This document shows, piece by piece, positions 61,817 to 64,000 of a DNA stretch of 64,000 nucleotides. Under the pieces are notes generated by a model. That model saw only the letters and a program-made list of their open reading frames with translations. It had not been told where the DNA came from and did no database searches. Each line of letters begins with the position of its first letter. Position 1 is the first letter of the stretch. Origin of the DNA: Aliishimia sp963678085 (GTDB taxonomy: Bacteria > Pseudomonadota > Alphaproteobacteria > Rhodobacterales > Rhodobacteraceae); NCBI GenBank assembly GCA_963678085.1, contig OY782680.1, forward strand, positions 992,001-1,056,000. The letters are read 5' to 3'. Both the position numbers and the translations under genes were made by a program.

Positions 61817-62712
61817 GCCGCAAAGCGATTTGGCTCTATACCGTGGTGCTTGTTTGCCTGGGGGCCGGGTGGGGCTTTACCCAGCCGATGACCAAGCTTT
61901 CAGTTTCGAGCGGGCATCAGCATTTTGGGTTGATCTTTTGGCAATTGGTGATTGGCACGGCGCTTATGGGGGCGATTGCACTGGCGCGGGGGATTAGCTT
62001 GCCCATGCAGCGGCGGCATCTTGAGGTTTATGCGATCATTGCGGCAATCGGCACGCTGATCCCGAATTCGTTTAGCTATCAGGCGGCGGCGCATCTGCCC
62101 TCTGGGGTGATTTCGATCCTCTATTCCATGATCCCGATGCTCGCCTTTCCCATTGCCCTTGGCCTTGCGCTGGATCGGTTTGAGTGGCGGCGCTTTTGCG
62201 GGCTCGCACTTGGATTGGTCGCTGTTTTGCTGATTTCGCAGCCTTGGAACAGCACCGAGGCCCTTGGCCCCGCTGCGGGTTTCTGGATTATTGTCGTTAT
62301 TCTGACCTGTATGTGTTATGCGTTTGAGGGCAATTATGTTGCGCGCTGGGGAACACAAGGGTTGAGCGCTTTGCAAGTTCTATTTGGGGCCTCGCTGGTT
62401 GGAATGGTCGCTGTGCTGCCCTTGGCGCTTTGGTCCGGGCAGTGGATTTCGCCGGTCCGAACCTATGGCGTGCCCGAATATGCGCTGATTGCGGGCTCGC
62501 TGGCGCATGTGCTGGTCTATACCGGGTATGTCTGGCTTGTGGGGCGCGCGGGGCCGGTTTTTGCCGTTCAGGTTTCGTATCTGGTCACGTTGACCGGCGT
62601 GTTTTGGGCCTGGGCACTGCTTGGTGAGCATTATTCCGCGAGTATCTGGATTTCGCTCGCATTGATGCTGGGCGGCATGTATCTTGTGCGGCCAAGGCCG
62701 GCGCGTACATGA
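61813..62712 (+). CDS. EamA/DMT-family transporter
   Basis: 299-residue exporter-like membrane protein with ten predicted helices (starting MSRKAIWLYTVVLVCLGAGWGFTQPMTKLSV, second repeat VLVYTGYVWLVGRAGPVFAVQVSYLVTLTGVFWAW). Distinct from the DMT at 49322. Substrate unknown. Start and stop overlap both neighbours (ATGA upstream; ATGATG downstream), forming one coupled unit with the YmdB-type gene and the anion permease. Confidence 0.87.
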   Translation: MSRKAIWLYTVVLVCLGAGWGFTQPMTKLSVSSGHQHFGLIFWQLVIGTALMGAIALARGISLPMQRRHLEVYAIIAAIGTLIPNSFSYQAAAHLPSGVISILYSMIPMLAFPIALGLALDRFEWRRFCGLALGLVAVLLISQPWNSTEALGPAAGFWIIVVILTCMCYAFEGNYVARWGTQGLSALQVLFGASLVGMVAVLPLALWSGQWISPVRTYGVPEYALIAGSLAHVLVYTGYVWLVGRAGPVFAVQVSYLVTLTGVFWAWALLGEHYSASIWISLALMLGGMYLVRPRPART

Positions 62713-64000
62713 TGGAGCTGATTCAGGATTACGGAGCCTATCTGACCCTCGCGGTGGTCGCGGTCATGTTTGTTCTGTTCCTGCGCGAAACCTACCCGAC
62801 CGAAGTTGTTGCGCTTACCGGGGTGTCCCTCATGCTCATGCTTGGCCTTTTGCCCTATGAAAGCGCGCTTTCGGTGCTCTCAAACCCTGCGCCTTGGACC
62901 ATCGCAGCGATGTTTATCATCATGGGCGGGCTGGTGCGTACTGGGGCGCTGGAGACCTTCACCGGCCTTGCGGATCGCCAAGCCAAGACCCAGCCCGCGC
63001 TGGCGATTGCGATGCTGATTGGCTTTGTGGTGATCTCTTCGGCGATTGTCTCAAACACGCCCGTTGTCGTGGTGATGATCCCCGTGTTCACGCAACTGGC
63101 CCGCACGATCGGGGTTTCGGCCTCTAAACTCTTGATTCCGCTGAGCTATGCGGCGATTTTGGGGGGCACGCTGACGTTGATTGGAACCTCGACCAATTTG
63201 CTGGTGGATGGGGTGGCGCGCGCCCAAGGGCTTGCGGCCTTTACGATTTTCGAGGTCACGCCGCTTGGGATCATTCTGGTGCTCTGGGGCATGATCTATC
63301 TGCGCTATATCGCGCCGCGCCTGTTGCCGGATCGCGATTCGATGGCAACGCTCCTGATGGATCGCTCAAAGATGAAGTTCTTTACCGAAGCGGTGATCCC
63401 CCCCGAGTCCAACCTTATCGGCCGTGAAGTCCTGGGCGTGCAGCTGTTCAAACGAGACGGCGTGCGCTTGATCGACGTGATCCGGGGGGATGCTTCGTTG
63501 CGGCGCAATCTTAAGGATGTCACGCTGCGGGTTGGTGATAGGGTGGTATTGCGCACGCAGATGACCGAGCTGCTCAGCCTACAGCGCAATAAAGAGCTGA
63601 AACGCCTCGATCAGGTGGGGGCAACGGAAACCACCACGGTTGAGGTGCTGATTACGCCAGGGTGCAAGATGGTCGGGCGCAGCCTGGGGGCGATCCGGCT
63701 GCGGCGGCGCTACGGGGTCTATCCGCTGGCGGTGCATCGGCGTAATCAGAATATCGGCATGCAGCTCGATGATCTGGTGGTGCGCGTGGGCGATACGTTG
63801 CTGCTGGAAGGCGCGCCCGAGGACATTCAACGCCTGGCACAAGATATGGATATGGTCGATGTCTCGCGCCCCTCCCAGCGGGCCTTTCGCCGCTCCAAAA
63901 CGCCCATTGCTCTGGCGGCGCTCTTTGGGCTTGTGGCGCTTGCGGCGTTTGGGGCGGCCCCGATCTTGCTGCTCTCAGTCTTAGCGGTTGCGCTGGTGCT
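62709..64000 (+). CDS. SLC13-like anion permease with TrkA-C domains (partial)
   Basis: At least 430 residues, running off the window. The N-terminal half is an ion-transporter core (LTLAVVAVMFVLFLRETYPTEVVALTGVSLML, PAPWTIAAMFIIMGGLVRTGALE, VSNTPVVVVMIPVF, LGGTLTLIGTSTNLLVDGVA), which carries the SNTP and TSTN signatures of DASS/SLC13 carriers. Two TrkA-C (RCK-C) regulatory domains follow (around residues 235-290 and 310-380: TVEVLITPGCKMVGRSLGAIRLRRRYGVYPLAVHR). Then a second membrane half begins. Such proteins carry sulfate, tungstate, arsenite or dicarboxylates; with the sox genes in this genome, sulfate or sulfite efflux is an appealing but unproven idea. Confidence 0.88.
   Translation, partial: MMELIQDYGAYLTLAVVAVMFVLFLRETYPTEVVALTGVSLMLMLGLLPYESALSVLSNPAPWTIAAMFIIMGGLVRTGALETFTGLADRQAKTQPALAIAMLIGFVVISSAIVSNTPVVVVMIPVFTQLARTIGVSASKLLIPLSYAAILGGTLTLIGTSTNLLVDGVARAQGLAAFTIFEVTPLGIILVLWGMIYLRYIAPRLLPDRDSMATLLMDRSKMKFFTEAVIPPESNLIGREVLGVQLFKRDGVRLIDVIRGDASLRRNLKDVTLRVGDRVVLRTQMTELLSLQRNKELKRLDQVGATETTTVEVLITPGCKMVGRSLGAIRLRRRYGVYPLAVHRRNQNIGMQLDDLVVRVGDTLLLEGAPEDIQRLAQDMDMVDVSRPSQRAFRRSKTPIALAALFGLVALAAFGAAPILLLSVLAVALV

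Overview
The window comes from an alphaproteobacterium of the Rhodobacteraceae (roseobacter type). The evidence is the gene neighbourhoods: hprK-chvG-chvI divergent from pckA, a complete sox cluster, petABC as three separate cistrons, an mtaB-dapF pair, a DUF3768 pair, and single-chain pntA with pntB. Most of the sequence is ordinary core genome of moderately high G+C. The genus cannot be fixed from the sequence alone.

Layout. 0-10 kb: end of hprK, chvGI two-component system, pckA, an RTX-type secreted protein, smpB, a phd-doc toxin-antitoxin pair, lepA and an A+T-richer membrane ORF. 10-22.7 kb: a thiosulfate-oxidation (Sox) locus, soxT-R-S on the minus strand and soxV-W-X-Y-Z-A-B-C-D-E-F on the plus strand. 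It is governed by an ArsR-type persulfide sensor with palindromic operator candidates, and is followed by DUF302 and methyltransferase genes. 23-30.6 kb: a lipoprotein and a polyamine module (aminotransferase, potFGHI-like transporter, FAD amine oxidase). 30.6-37.8 kb: ribH under an FMN riboswitch, a PaiB-like gene, a GST, cytochrome bc1 (petABC), mtaB, dapF and tRNA-Lys(TTT).

37.9-50.4 kb is an accessory island starting just after tRNA-Lys. It holds a tandem DUF3768 pair (one frameshifted), unknown A+T-richer genes, two excisionase-like helix-turn-helix proteins, and a hairpin-rich segment upstream of a frameshifted rolling-circle-type Rep gene. An IS3 element follows, with two palindromic insertions in its transposase genes, lying between two truncated genes, one a putative nuclease. 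Next come a tungstate transporter (tupBCA) followed by an internally deleted IS6 element, both between inverted copies of a pntB-derived fragment, and a DMT exporter.

50.4-64 kb returns to core genome: pntAB, a dipeptide/oligopeptide ABC transporter (split around its promoters), argE behind a 24-bp triple repeat, a YmdB-type phosphodiesterase, a second DMT exporter and the start of an SLC13-like anion permease.

How it fits together. SoxXA, SoxYZ, SoxB and SoxCD form the periplasmic thiosulfate multienzyme system. SoxS, SoxV and SoxW keep its thiols reduced, SoxEF can oxidise sulfide, SoxT probably imports a sulfur species, and SoxR is the likely switch. Electrons can enter the respiratory chain, to which the nearby bc1 complex belongs. 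The island looks like several layers of mobile DNA in decay. Its least ordinary contents are the structured Rep/origin-like segment, the broken nuclease and the palindromic insertions.
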